A DNA stretch of 57,500 nucleotides. Source: Pseudomonadota bacterium. Lineage in GTDB: Bacteria > Pseudomonadota > Gammaproteobacteria > Burkholderiales > Rhodocyclaceae. The translations under genes and the position numbers were made by a program. This document shows positions 46,232-56,739 of this stretch, in pieces (within the stretch, counting starts at the first letter, position 1; every line of letters starts with the position of its first letter). The notes beneath the pieces are model-generated. The model did not search any database, had not been told where the DNA came from, and saw nothing but the letters and a program-made list of their open reading frames with translations. The DNA is taken from assembly GCA_018240585.1 (NCBI GenBank), contig JAFEFM010000421.1:1-57500 (forward strand). Reading direction: 5' to 3'.

Positions 46232-46747
46232 TCATCCACCGATGCGCAAACCGGTCTTTTTCAGGATGCCGCTGGAGAACAGCACGTCGCGCCGGCGGCA
46301 TGCGCCGCGAAATTCGCCCTCGATCAGCGCCGCGATCTCCGCCACGCGGGCAAGCGCGGCCTCGCGGCTGGCCGCGTGGACCATCGCGAAGAGGTTGTAG
46401 GGCCAGTCCGGCAGATGGCGCGGACGGCGATAGCAATGGGTGACGAAGTCGAGCCCGCCGACGCGCTCGCCCACCGCGTCGATGACCTCGTCGGCGATGT
46501 CCCACACGCTCATGCCGTTGGCGGTGTAACCGATCGCGTAGTGGTTCGGCACCGCGCCGATGCGGCGGACGCGGCCCGATTCGAGCATCGCCGCGAGCCG
46601 GCGGCGCACCTCCGCTTCGCTGCTGCCGACCTGCTCCGCCACCGCGGCGTAAGGCCGGGGCACGAGGGGCAGACCCGCCTGGGTGGCGAGCACGATGCGC
46701 CGGTCGAGATCGTCCTGCTCCGGCACGGCGGTCACGGGCGCGTTCAT
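46232..46747 (-). CDS. nirH: NirH, siroheme decarboxylase subunit
   Basis: 171 residues, a Lrp/AsnC-like fold without regulatory DNA role. RRIGAVPNHYAIGYTANGMSVWDI holds the family's conserved His and Tyr region (quoted in part as GAVPNHYAIGYTANGM), and HCYRRPRHLPDWPYNLFAMVH is the signature of the NirD/G/H/L enzymes. They take two carboxyl groups off siroheme. The nirG stop and nirH start overlap by one base (TGATG), which sets the start. Confidence 0.9.
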   Translation of the reverse strand: MNAPVTAVPEQDDLDRRIVLATQAGLPLVPRPYAAVAEQVGSSEAEVRRRLAAMLESGRVRRIGAVPNHYAIGYTANGMSVWDIADEVIDAVGERVGGLDFVTHCYRRPRHLPDWPYNLFAMVHAASREAALARVAEIAALIEGEFRGACRRRDVLFSSGILKKTGLRIGG

Positions 46748-47226
46748 CAGGCCTCCAGCTTCATTTCGACGAAGTATTCCCGTTCCTTGGGAAACAGGTG
46801 AACCGCCAGCCCGGTCGCCGCCTCGATGCGCTGCGCCACCTCGGCAATGCCCTGCGGCACCTCGGTCGCGAGCACAAACCACATGTTGAGCGCATGGTCG
46901 CGGCGGTAGTTGTGCGCAACCTCGGAAAAGGCGTTCACCGCCTCGACGGTACGCGCCCATCGCTCCTCCGGCACGGCGATGGCCGCCAGGCAGAAGGCGC
47001 CGCCCATGCGCTCGATCTGGAACATCGGCCCGAAGCGGGTCAGCACGCGATCGTCGAGCAGGCCCTGCAGCCGCGCCAGCACTTCGGCTTCACTCAGGCC
47101 GAGCCGCTTGCCGACTTCTGCGTAGGGCGACTCGACCAGCGGGAAATCCCCCTGCAGCGCATTGATGAGCTTGCGATCCACCTCGTCCGGCTCGCGTCTT
47201 GCCGCTACCCCGCTACGTTCAGACAT
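46747..47226 (-). CDS. nirG: NirG, siroheme decarboxylase subunit
   Basis: 159 residues, second AsnC-like decarboxylase protein. LINALQGDFPLVESPYAEVG is the N-terminal winged-helix and VAHNYRRDHALNMWFVLATE the conserved His-Tyr-Arg region. It lies between nirDL and nirH; the order D-L-G-H matches known heme d1 clusters. Its first 8 bases overlap the end of nirDL. Confidence 0.88.
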   Translation of the reverse strand: MSERSGVAARREPDEVDRKLINALQGDFPLVESPYAEVGKRLGLSEAEVLARLQGLLDDRVLTRFGPMFQIERMGGAFCLAAIAVPEERWARTVEAVNAFSEVAHNYRRDHALNMWFVLATEVPQGIAEVAQRIEAATGLAVHLFPKEREYFVEMKLEA

Positions 47227-48298
47227 GAGCGCCCTCCTTGGGCGGCAGGTAGCAGGCGCCGGTCTGCTTGAAACGCCGGCAACTGAACAGCACGTCATGC
47301 GGATGGGCATCCAGCCCCAGCCGCTCCGCCAGGTCGTCGCGCGCGGCCAGCACCGCATCGCGCGCGCTGCCGTGGATCATGCAGAACAGGTTGTAGCGCC
47401 AGCCCGGCAGCGCGCGTCGGCGCCGGTAGCAGAGCGTTACCGCCGGCTCGGCGGCCAGCCGCCGGCCGAGCGCGGACACGATGCCGTCGGGCACGTCCCA
47501 AACGCACATCGCATTGGCCTCGAGGCCGAGCTCATGATGACGCACGACGACGCCGAGCCGGCGGATCAAGCCCTCAGCCAGCCAGCGCTCGATCAATTCC
47601 AGCGCCATGCCTTCGGTCAGGCCAGCCCGTTCCCCCAGCGCGGCAAACGGTTCGGCAACCAGCGGCAGCCCCGCCTGCAGCGCGGTGATCAACTCGCGCT
47701 CGAGCGCCGGCAGCGCGCACGCGGACTCGCGTGTCAGGAACGGCATCGCCCCCGGCGCAGCCGCCAGGTTCGCCGCATCTCCGCTCGCGCCTGCCCCGCG
47801 CTTCGCACCCGCGCCGGCTGTCAGGTCGAAACCGAGATCGATGTGGAACTCTTCCTCCAGCGGCAGCACGATGACGGGGCAGCCGGTGTCGTGCTCGATG
47901 CCGGCCACCACCGCGCGCATGTGCTCGGGCGACGCTGCGGTGACCACGAACCAAAGGTTGTAGGCATGTTCGCGCTGGTAGTTGTGATTGATCGCCGGCT
48001 CGCGGCTGATCCGCGCCGCCACGTCCTCCAGCCGTTCGGGCGGCGCAGCCAGCGCAGCCAGGGCACTTGCCCCGAGCCGACGCGGCGCGAAGACGGCGCC
48101 GACGCGACTCGCCAATCCCTGATCGATGAAGCGGCGGTAGGCGGCAATCACCTCCTGTTCAGCCATCCCCACCGATTCGCCGATGCGCTCAAAGGGTCGT
48201 GAGACGAGAGGAAAGTCGCGCTGCCAGTCGTTCAACAGACGGAAGCCGTTCGCATCCAGGTCTTGTGGCAGGCAGACCCTACGTGGCGTGGAGCCCAT
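47219..48298 (-). CDS. nirDL: NirDL, fused siroheme decarboxylase
   Basis: 359 residues, two AsnC-like halves in one chain. The NirD half has NHNYQREHAYNLWFVVTAAS; the NirL half has CYRRRRALPGWRYNLFCMIH and a final HDVLFSCRRFKQTGACYLPP. An Ala/Gly-rich linker at about 165-190 joins them. Both halves together form the heterodimer-like active site that decarboxylates siroheme to 12,18-didecarboxysiroheme. The gene abuts the nirF stop with no gap. Confidence 0.93.
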   Translation of the reverse strand: MGSTPRRVCLPQDLDANGFRLLNDWQRDFPLVSRPFERIGESVGMAEQEVIAAYRRFIDQGLASRVGAVFAPRRLGASALAALAAPPERLEDVAARISREPAINHNYQREHAYNLWFVVTAASPEHMRAVVAGIEHDTGCPVIVLPLEEEFHIDLGFDLTAGAGAKRGAGASGDAANLAAAPGAMPFLTRESACALPALERELITALQAGLPLVAEPFAALGERAGLTEGMALELIERWLAEGLIRRLGVVVRHHELGLEANAMCVWDVPDGIVSALGRRLAAEPAVTLCYRRRRALPGWRYNLFCMIHGSARDAVLAARDDLAERLGLDAHPHDVLFSCRRFKQTGACYLPPKEGAHV

Positions 48299-49558
48299 TC
48301 AGAACCCCATGCGCGCGGCGCGGCTGGTGAAGAAGATGCCACTGGGGCTGGCCGCGTCGAATTGGGTCCGCTTCTGATGGCTCTGGGTGTCGTAGACCAT
48401 GACGCGGTTGTCGTCGCGCGCGGACAGCCAGACCTCCTCGCCGCGCGGGGTAAATTCCATGTGCAGGATCGCCCGGCCCGGCTGTAGCGTGGTGGTGATC
48501 TTCTGGCTCAGGGTGTCGACCACCTGCACCCAGCCATTGTCCGGGAAGGCGAAATTGACCCACACTTCGCGGCCATCCGGGCGCGCCATGACGAACACCG
48601 GCTGGCTCTTCACCGGGATACGCCCCACTTCCTGCCAGGTCGTCATGTCGACCACCAGCACTTCGTGGCGACCGATCGCCGGCAGATAGGCCCGTCCGCC
48701 CGCCACGGCCCAGCCACGCAGGTGGGGCATCTTGAACACCGGCAGAGGCTGCTCGCCGCGGCCGTAACCGGACAGGATCCTGCGGCTGCCCTTCTCCGGC
48801 TGCCACAGGTCCAGCAGCGCCAGCCCGTCCTCGCCGAACAGACCCGCGATGTAGTAGCGGCCATCGGGCGTGACCAGGGCATCGTAGGGCTGCTTGCCGG
48901 CAGCGAAGCTCTGCGTGACGGGTTTCCCGGGGTCGGAAAAATCGGTGATGCGGATCTCGCCCGCCTCGAACAGCGAATAGATGAACCGGTTACCCGGCAG
49001 GTCGGCCAGGCCCACCACCTTGGAGCGCTTGCCCTCGCTGCCATAGCTCGCCGGCACGTCGGCGATCAGCTCCAGCGTGTCGGCGTTGAACGCCTTGATC
49101 CCGCCCGGCTCGTAGTTCTGCGCCACGACGATGCGCCCATCCTGCGAGATCGCCCCGCCGATCGAATTGCCGCCCTGCACGACGCGCCCGACGATGCTGG
49201 CGGTGAGCAGATCGACCTTGGTCAGGCCGCCGTCGCGGCCGAACACGTAGGCATAACGTCCGTCCCGTGAAAACACCACCGACGCATGGGACAGGTCGCC
49301 CAACCCCTGCACGCTCGCCAGCACGCTGCGGCCGCTCGTTTCCACGATCTTCACCCTGCCGTCGGCACGCTCGATGACAACACCCAGATCCCCTGTTCCG
49401 CGCACCGCAGCCGGCGGCGCAACCGTGCTACAGGCGGACAACAGCAGCACGATGGCCGGCAGCAAAAGGCCCCACAGCGCAAGCGGGGCAAGCCGGGCGC
49501 ACGCGGCACGACACGCGTCGGCGGCCGGCACAGGCTGGATCTTCGAAGCGGACGACAT
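48299..49558 (-). CDS. nirF: NirF, heme d1 biosynthesis lipoprotein
   Basis: 419 residues. A lipobox-like LLLSACS at 38-44 suggests a lipid-anchored periplasmic protein (Cys43). The rest is an eight-bladed propeller like the d1 domain of NirS but without a heme c motif; His91 in DLSHASVVF is a candidate for the conserved catalytic His of NirF. It acts late in heme d1 assembly. AGGAG precedes the ATG; frames further upstream lack a ribosome site. Confidence 0.93.
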   Translation of the reverse strand: MSSASKIQPVPAADACRAACARLAPLALWGLLLPAIVLLLSACSTVAPPAAVRGTGDLGVVIERADGRVKIVETSGRSVLASVQGLGDLSHASVVFSRDGRYAYVFGRDGGLTKVDLLTASIVGRVVQGGNSIGGAISQDGRIVVAQNYEPGGIKAFNADTLELIADVPASYGSEGKRSKVVGLADLPGNRFIYSLFEAGEIRITDFSDPGKPVTQSFAAGKQPYDALVTPDGRYYIAGLFGEDGLALLDLWQPEKGSRRILSGYGRGEQPLPVFKMPHLRGWAVAGGRAYLPAIGRHEVLVVDMTTWQEVGRIPVKSQPVFVMARPDGREVWVNFAFPDNGWVQVVDTLSQKITTTLQPGRAILHMEFTPRGEEVWLSARDDNRVMVYDTQSHQKRTQFDAASPSGIFFTSRAARMGF

Positions 49559-49618
49559 GGAAACTCCTGCAGCCAAGGTTTGCGGAAAACGAGCACGACG
49601 CATGAAGTAGGAAACGAA

Positions 49619-49984
49619 TCAGTTCGCGCGCGCCGCCGCGCCGCCGTCGGGCGGGAAGCCGCGAAGAAGTTGCTGCACGATCCACGCGACTTCGGTCTCG
49701 CTGACGATGCCGCGGAACGGTGGCATGGGGGTCCCCGGGCGTCCGGCGTAGATCGTCGCCGCGAGGCTGTCGGCAGGCTTGCCGGCAAGAGCCTCCGCCG
49801 TCAGCGCCGGCCCCAGGCCGCCTGCCAGGGTCAGGCCATGACAGGAGCCGCAATCCTGGCGAACCATGTGCGTCAGCTCGCGCTGCCGCTGCGCATCGGG
49901 CAATTCGGCTGCAGAGGCGTAGGCCGCGACAAGTGCAGCCCCGATCAACACCGCGGCATGAACGAAAACGGGCGGCAACTTCAT
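49619..49984 (-). CDS. nirC: NirC, cytochrome c55X
   Basis: 121 residues: signal peptide (VLIGAALVAAYASA, cleavage near AAEL) and a single c-heme motif CGSCH at 45-49; Met in PGTPMPPF is the likely sixth ligand. NirC is a periplasmic electron carrier that can accept electrons from NirN or give them to NirS. It is followed after 60 bases by nirF and preceded by a hairpin and nirS. Confidence 0.92.
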   Translation of the reverse strand: MKLPPVFVHAAVLIGAALVAAYASAAELPDAQRQRELTHMVRQDCGSCHGLTLAGGLGPALTAEALAGKPADSLAATIYAGRPGTPMPPFRGIVSETEVAWIVQQLLRGFPPDGGAAARAN

Positions 49985-50097
49985 GACGAAATCCTTCTCG
50001 ACTCAATGACCGACAGGATGCGAGGCAATGCATCGAACCACCTTGACTCGCATCAACCGCCCTTTCGCGCGAAGGGGATTGACGCGCAAGCCACAAG

Positions 50098-50127
50098 CAG
50101 ACGGGCGGCCCGCAGGCCGCCCGTCTG
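50098..50127 (-). terminator. Hairpin downstream of nirS
   Basis: A 13-bp perfect stem (50098-50110 with 50115-50127, four-base loop) lies 20 bases after the nirS stop. The following minus-strand bases have only short T pairs, so it may end most nirS transcripts or protect their 3' end, while letting some reading into nirC. Confidence 0.6.
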
Positions 50128-50147
50128 TCACTGCTGATCGTTCAGGA

Positions 50148-52055
<1,908 letters not shown>

Positions 52056-52073
52056 TCATCCGGAGCCGAAGCC

Positions 52074-52985
52074 ATGTCCCAAGCCCTGCTGCAGACGCCC
52101 GCCGCCCTGCGCACGCCCGATACCGCAGCGGCATCACGCGCTCGAAGCCGTCGCGAGCAGCATCCCGTTCGCATGGACCGATCCGGTCCGGCAGCACGCG
52201 GAAATGCCGACGCGGTCCGCGGCCGGGAAGGCAATGGCAAGGTATGGCTGGTCGGCGCCGGACCTGGCGATCCCGACCTGCTGACGGTCAAGGCCGCGCG
52301 GCTGATCGCCTCGGCGGAGGCCGTCGTTTTTGACCACCTGGTGGGGGCGGCCATCCTCGACCTGATCCCTTCCACCGCGCGCCGCGTCTATGCCGGCAAG
52401 GAGGCAGGCAATCACGCCCTGCCGCAGGGGGAAATCAACCAGGTGCTGGTGGACCTCGCGCGCGAGGGGCTGAAGGTTGTTCGGCTCAAAGGCGGCGACC
52501 CCTTCATCTTCGGCCGCGGCGGCGAAGAAATGCAGGCGTTGATGGCCGCCGGCCTGCCCTGCGAGATCGTCCCCGGCATCACCGCCGCCGCCGGCGCGGC
52601 CTCGACCACCGGCATTCCGCTCACGCATCGCGAGCACGCGCAGACGCTGGTCTTCGCCACCGGCCACCTCAAGAACGACACGGTGGACCTCGACTGGAGC
52701 GCGCTCTCCCGCCCCAATCAGACGGTGGTGATCTACATGGGCCTCGGCGCGCTCGACATCATCTGCCGCGAACTGATCGCGCACGGCCTGCCTGCCGACA
52801 CACCGGCCGCAGTGATCCACGCCGCGACCACGCCCCAGCAGCGCAGCGTGCACAGCCCGCTGGCGCGGCTTCCGGCGGCCGTGCGCGAAGCGGCGATCCG
52901 CGCCCCCGCGCTGATCATGATCGGCGACGTGGTCGCGCTGCAGCCCGCGAGCCTTCCACTGCCCGCCAGCCAGAACGCCTGTTGA
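52074..52985 (+). CDS. nirE: NirE, uroporphyrinogen-III C-methyltransferase
   Basis: 303 residues. VWLVGAGPGDPDLLTVKA, VRLKGGDPFIFGRGGEEM and TTGIPLTHREHA are the SAM-methyltransferase motifs of the CobA/NirE family. It methylates uroporphyrinogen III twice to precorrin-2, the entry to siroheme and heme d1. The first 55 residues are Ala/Arg-rich and not conserved. The ATG at 52074 was chosen because of GGAG 10 bases before; an upstream ATG at 52050 has no such site. Confidence 0.94.
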   Translation: MSQALLQTPAALRTPDTAAASRARSRREQHPVRMDRSGPAARGNADAVRGREGNGKVWLVGAGPGDPDLLTVKAARLIASAEAVVFDHLVGAAILDLIPSTARRVYAGKEAGNHALPQGEINQVLVDLAREGLKVVRLKGGDPFIFGRGGEEMQALMAAGLPCEIVPGITAAAGAASTTGIPLTHREHAQTLVFATGHLKNDTVDLDWSALSRPNQTVVIYMGLGALDIICRELIAHGLPADTPAAVIHAATTPQQRSVHSPLARLPAAVREAAIRAPALIMIGDVVALQPASLPLPASQNAC

Positions 52986-53030
52986 TCTCACGGACAGCCG
53001 ACGCCGCTCTTGCGTCCCTTGCGGGGCTCG

Positions 53031-56000
53031 TCAGTGGCGGGCCGCCTCGGCGGTCATGCCGTGCGCATCGTTCGCACTCGAGCCGTCATCGAGCATCCGC
53101 TGCACCGCCTCGCTGACGAAGCAGTCGATGCCCAGCTCGTGCGCCAGCGCGCGCTCGCGCCGCTTCACCTGCCGCAGGTTGGCCAGCTTGACCGGCCCAT
53201 AGCCACGGATGCCCCCGGCCAGCGCGGCGTAGCGCACCACCTGGTCGAGCGTATCGGCGGTCAGCCGTGGCAACAGCGCTTCGATCGCGCGCGCATAATC
53301 CACTGGCAGCGCCCGCTCCATGCGGCGCTCATCGGTTCGGCCGAAGAAATCGAGCGCCGTGCCGCGCAGCATCTTGCCGCGTGCGAGCAGTTTCATCAGC
53401 AGCATGAGGCGCGGCCCGAAGTCGAGCTTGCGCGGCCGGCCGCTGGCGTCCGGTTTGGCGAGCAAGGGCGGCGCCATGTGGAAGCGCAGCGTGTAGTCGC
53501 CCTCGAACTGTGCCTCCAGCGCACGCCGGAAGCGGCCGTCCGCGAACAACCGCGCCACCTCGTACTCGTCCTTATAGGTAAGCAGTTGCGCATACACGCG
53601 GGCGACGGTGGTCGCCAGCCGCAATGGCGCGGCCTCGCCGATCACGCCGCGCTCGACGGCGGCGACCCGATCCACCAATACCCGGTAGAACATCGCATAG
53701 GCGGCATCCTGATAGGCCGTCAGGTATTCGACCCGGTGCGCAACAAGGGCCGCGAGTTCGGTCTCGGAGCCAGCGCCGCCGTCGGTCGCCACCCCCTCGC
53801 CCGCCAGCCCGGCGAGCGCCGCCGGATTGCCGGCCGTCAGTCGGCCAAGGCGGAAGGCATGGCGATTGGCCTTCACCGCCACGCCGTTCAGTTCGATCGC
53901 GCGATCCAGCGCGGCGATCGACACCGGCACCAGCCCGAGCTGCCAGGCATAGCCGAGCAGCAGCACGTTCGCCGCCATCGTGTCGCCGAGCAGCTTCAGC
54001 GCGAGCGCCTGCGCATCGCAGGTCCTCACCCGCTCGGCGCCGGCGGCGAAGCGCATCTTCGCCAGCAGTGCGCCCGCATGCAGGTCGGCATCGGGCTCGT
54101 GCACGAACTTCGCGGTCTGGATCTCGTGGGTGTTGGCGACGATCTGCGTGCGTCCGCGACGCACCGTCTGCAGCGCATCGTTGCTGGCGCCGACCACCAG
54201 GTCGCAGGCCAGCAGCGCGTCGGCCTGCTGGGTGTCGATGCGCACCTGGTTCAGCAACTCGGGCCGCAACGCCAGCCGCACGAAGGCGAGCACCTGTCCG
54301 CCCTTCTGCGCGAAGCCCATGAAGTCGAGCACCGACGCGCTCTTTCCCTCGAGATGGGCTGCCATGCTGACCAGCGCACCGAGCGTGACCACGCCGGTGC
54401 CGCCGACCCCGGTGACGAGCAGGTCGTACGGTGCGTCCCAAGCCGGCGGCGCCGGCGTCGGCAGCGCCGCCACCAGGGCATCCAGGCGCGCGTCGTCAAT
54501 GCGGGCGCCGGCCGGCTTCCTGAGCTGACCGCCCAGCACCGACACGAAGCTCGGACAGAAGCCATTGACGCAGGAATAGTCCTTGTTGCAGGACGACTGG
54601 TCGATCATGCGCTTGCGCCCCAAAGGCGTCTCGACCGGCACGATGGACAGGCAGTTCGACTGCCTGCCGCAGTCGCCGCAACCCTCGCACACCGCGGTGT
54701 TGATGAAGATGCGCCGCGCCGGATCGGGGTACTCGCCCTTCTTGCGCCGGCGGCGCTTCTCGGCCGCGCAGGTCTGGTCGTAGATCAGTACCGTAACGCC
54801 CGGAACGGTGCGCAGTTCGCGCTGCACCGAGTCGAGCTCGCTGCGATGGTGGAAGGTCGTGCCGCGCGGGAAAAAGCCTTCGTGTCCCCTGTACTTGTCC
54901 GGGTCATCGCTCACCACCGCCACCCGCCGCGCTCCCTCGGCCTCGACCTGGCGGGCGATGCCATCGACCGTCACCTTGCCGTCGATCGGCTGGCCGCCGG
55001 TCATCGCCACCGCATCGTTGTAAAGGATCTTGTAGGTGATGTTCGTCTGCGCCGCCACCGCCTGGCGGATGGCGAGAAAGCCCGAATGGAAATAAGTGCC
55101 GTCGCCCAGATTCTGGAACACATGGGGCGTACGGGTGAATTGCGAATGCGCGACCCAGTCGACGCCCTCCCCCCCCATCTGGATCAGGCCGCCGGTCTCG
55201 CGGCCCGGCATCCACGACGCCATGAAGTGACAGCCGATCCCGGCCTGCGCGCGCGAGCCCTCGGGCACGCGGGTGGACGTGTTGTGCGGACAGCCGGAGC
55301 AGAAGAAGGGCACGCGACGCACGTCGTCGGCCTCGTTCGACAGCAGCGGCGGCGCGGTGAATTCGGCGACGTGATCGACGATGTGCTGGCGCTGGTCCAG
55401 CGCCGGACGATGCCCTGCCAGCCATTCGGCCACCACCGGCATCACCCGCGACGGCCGCAGCTCGCCCAGCGCGGACAGCATCGGCGTGCCGTCCGCGGCA
55501 GTCTTTCCAACGACCACCGGCCGCCGCGCCGGCTCGGCGTTGTAGAACAGATCCTTGATCTGTCGCTCGACGACCGGCCCCTTCTCCTCGACGACCAGGA
55601 TTTCCTTAAGCCCCGCCGCAAACGCGCGCATGCGGCCCGCCTCCAGCGGAAAGCTCAGCCCGACCTTGTACCAGCGCACGCCGGCCGCCTCGAGCTCGGC
55701 GAGGCTGATGCCCAGCCGCCGGAAGGCTTCGAGCAGGTCCAGGTGGGCCTTGCCGCAGGTGACGATGCCGATGTCCGCGGCCGGCGACGGACAGATCATG
55801 CGATCGACCGAGTTCGCCGCGGCGAAGGCGCGCGCCGCATCGAGCTTGGCCGCCAGGCGCTGCTCGATGCCGAGGCTGGGCAGGTCGGGCCAGCGGTAAT
55901 GCAGGCCGCCCGCCGGCGGATTGAACTCCACCGGCTGGTCGAAGCGCGTCTTCAGCGCATCGAGATCGACGGTGGAGCCGCTTTCCACCGTCTCGGAGAT

Positions 56001-56645
56001 CGCCTTCAGGCCCACCCAGCAGCCGCAGAAGCGCGAAAGCGCCCAGCCATACAGGCCGAACTCGAGCAGCTCGGCGATGTTCGACGGATTGAGCAGCGGC
56101 ATGCCCCAGGACTGCAGGGTGAAATCGCTCTGGTGCGGGAAGGACGACGACACGCAGCCGTGGTCGTCGCCGAGCACCGCGAGCACACCGCCATGGGGCG
56201 AGGAGCCGTAGATGTTGCCGTGATGCAGCGCGTCGCCGGCGCGATCCACGCCAGGCCCCTTGCCGTACCAGATCGCGAACACGCCATCGACGGTACGCTG
56301 CGGGTCGCTTTCCACCTGCTGCGAACCGAGCACCGCGGTGCCGCCCAGCTCTTCATTCACCGCCGGCATGAAGCGGATCTGGTTGGCATCGAGCAGCGCC
56401 TGCGCTTTCCACAACTGCTGGTCGTAACCGCCGAGCGGCGAGCCGCGGTAGCCGCTGATGAAGCCGGCGGTATTCAGCCCCGCCGCGCGGTCGAGCGCGC
56501 GCTGCATCAGCGGCAGCCGCACCAGCGCCTGCGTGCCGGTCAGGAAGACCTGTCCATGCGTCGCTTCCAGGTTGTCGGCCAGGCGATAGTCGTCGCGGAT
56601 CGCCGGCAGTGTCGGGGCAAGGACCTCGGCTTGCATCGTGCTCAC
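53031..56645 (-). CDS. Indolepyruvate ferredoxin oxidoreductase, single-chain
   Basis: 1204 residues joining the alpha and gamma parts. The N-terminal half has thiamine-diphosphate enzyme features (SGYRGSPLGGYDQQLW, MGGEGVDWV); around 610-680 are ferredoxin-type Cys (VCEGCGDCGRQSNCLS, then CNKDYSCVNGFCPS); the C-terminal part begins TGVGGTGVVTLGAL. It oxidises aryl pyruvates to aryl-acetyl-CoA with ferredoxin. The GTG start is set by GGAGGAG a few bases upstream. Beside hppD it points to aromatic amino-acid breakdown; the exact substrate is open. Confidence 0.92.
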   Translation of the reverse strand: MSTMQAEVLAPTLPAIRDDYRLADNLEATHGQVFLTGTQALVRLPLMQRALDRAAGLNTAGFISGYRGSPLGGYDQQLWKAQALLDANQIRFMPAVNEELGGTAVLGSQQVESDPQRTVDGVFAIWYGKGPGVDRAGDALHHGNIYGSSPHGGVLAVLGDDHGCVSSSFPHQSDFTLQSWGMPLLNPSNIAELLEFGLYGWALSRFCGCWVGLKAISETVESGSTVDLDALKTRFDQPVEFNPPAGGLHYRWPDLPSLGIEQRLAAKLDAARAFAAANSVDRMICPSPAADIGIVTCGKAHLDLLEAFRRLGISLAELEAAGVRWYKVGLSFPLEAGRMRAFAAGLKEILVVEEKGPVVERQIKDLFYNAEPARRPVVVGKTAADGTPMLSALGELRPSRVMPVVAEWLAGHRPALDQRQHIVDHVAEFTAPPLLSNEADDVRRVPFFCSGCPHNTSTRVPEGSRAQAGIGCHFMASWMPGRETGGLIQMGGEGVDWVAHSQFTRTPHVFQNLGDGTYFHSGFLAIRQAVAAQTNITYKILYNDAVAMTGGQPIDGKVTVDGIARQVEAEGARRVAVVSDDPDKYRGHEGFFPRGTTFHHRSELDSVQRELRTVPGVTVLIYDQTCAAEKRRRRKKGEYPDPARRIFINTAVCEGCGDCGRQSNCLSIVPVETPLGRKRMIDQSSCNKDYSCVNGFCPSFVSVLGGQLRKPAGARIDDARLDALVAALPTPAPPAWDAPYDLLVTGVGGTGVVTLGALVSMAAHLEGKSASVLDFMGFAQKGGQVLAFVRLALRPELLNQVRIDTQQADALLACDLVVGASNDALQTVRRGRTQIVANTHEIQTAKFVHEPDADLHAGALLAKMRFAAGAERVRTCDAQALALKLLGDTMAANVLLLGYAWQLGLVPVSIAALDRAIELNGVAVKANRHAFRLGRLTAGNPAALAGLAGEGVATDGGAGSETELAALVAHRVEYLTAYQDAAYAMFYRVLVDRVAAVERGVIGEAAPLRLATTVARVYAQLLTYKDEYEVARLFADGRFRRALEAQFEGDYTLRFHMAPPLLAKPDASGRPRKLDFGPRLMLLMKLLARGKMLRGTALDFFGRTDERRMERALPVDYARAIEALLPRLTADTLDQVVRYAALAGGIRGYGPVKLANLRQVKRRERALAHELGIDCFVSEAVQRMLDDGSSANDAHGMTAEAARH

Positions 56646-56739
56646 GGCAGGTCTCCTCCGGCCCCGCTTCTCGCCGGTCGGCGGGCGGAGCTCGACAGGT
56701 TTGATCGGTCACGGGCGGATTAGCTCCCGCAGCAGACAA

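Noticed and set aside
53010-56723. Very long open frame on the plus strand opposite the ior gene
   Set aside because: It is a shadow frame caused by high GC and codon bias; the translation is rich in Arg/His/Gln without domains, while the minus strand encodes a full ior protein.
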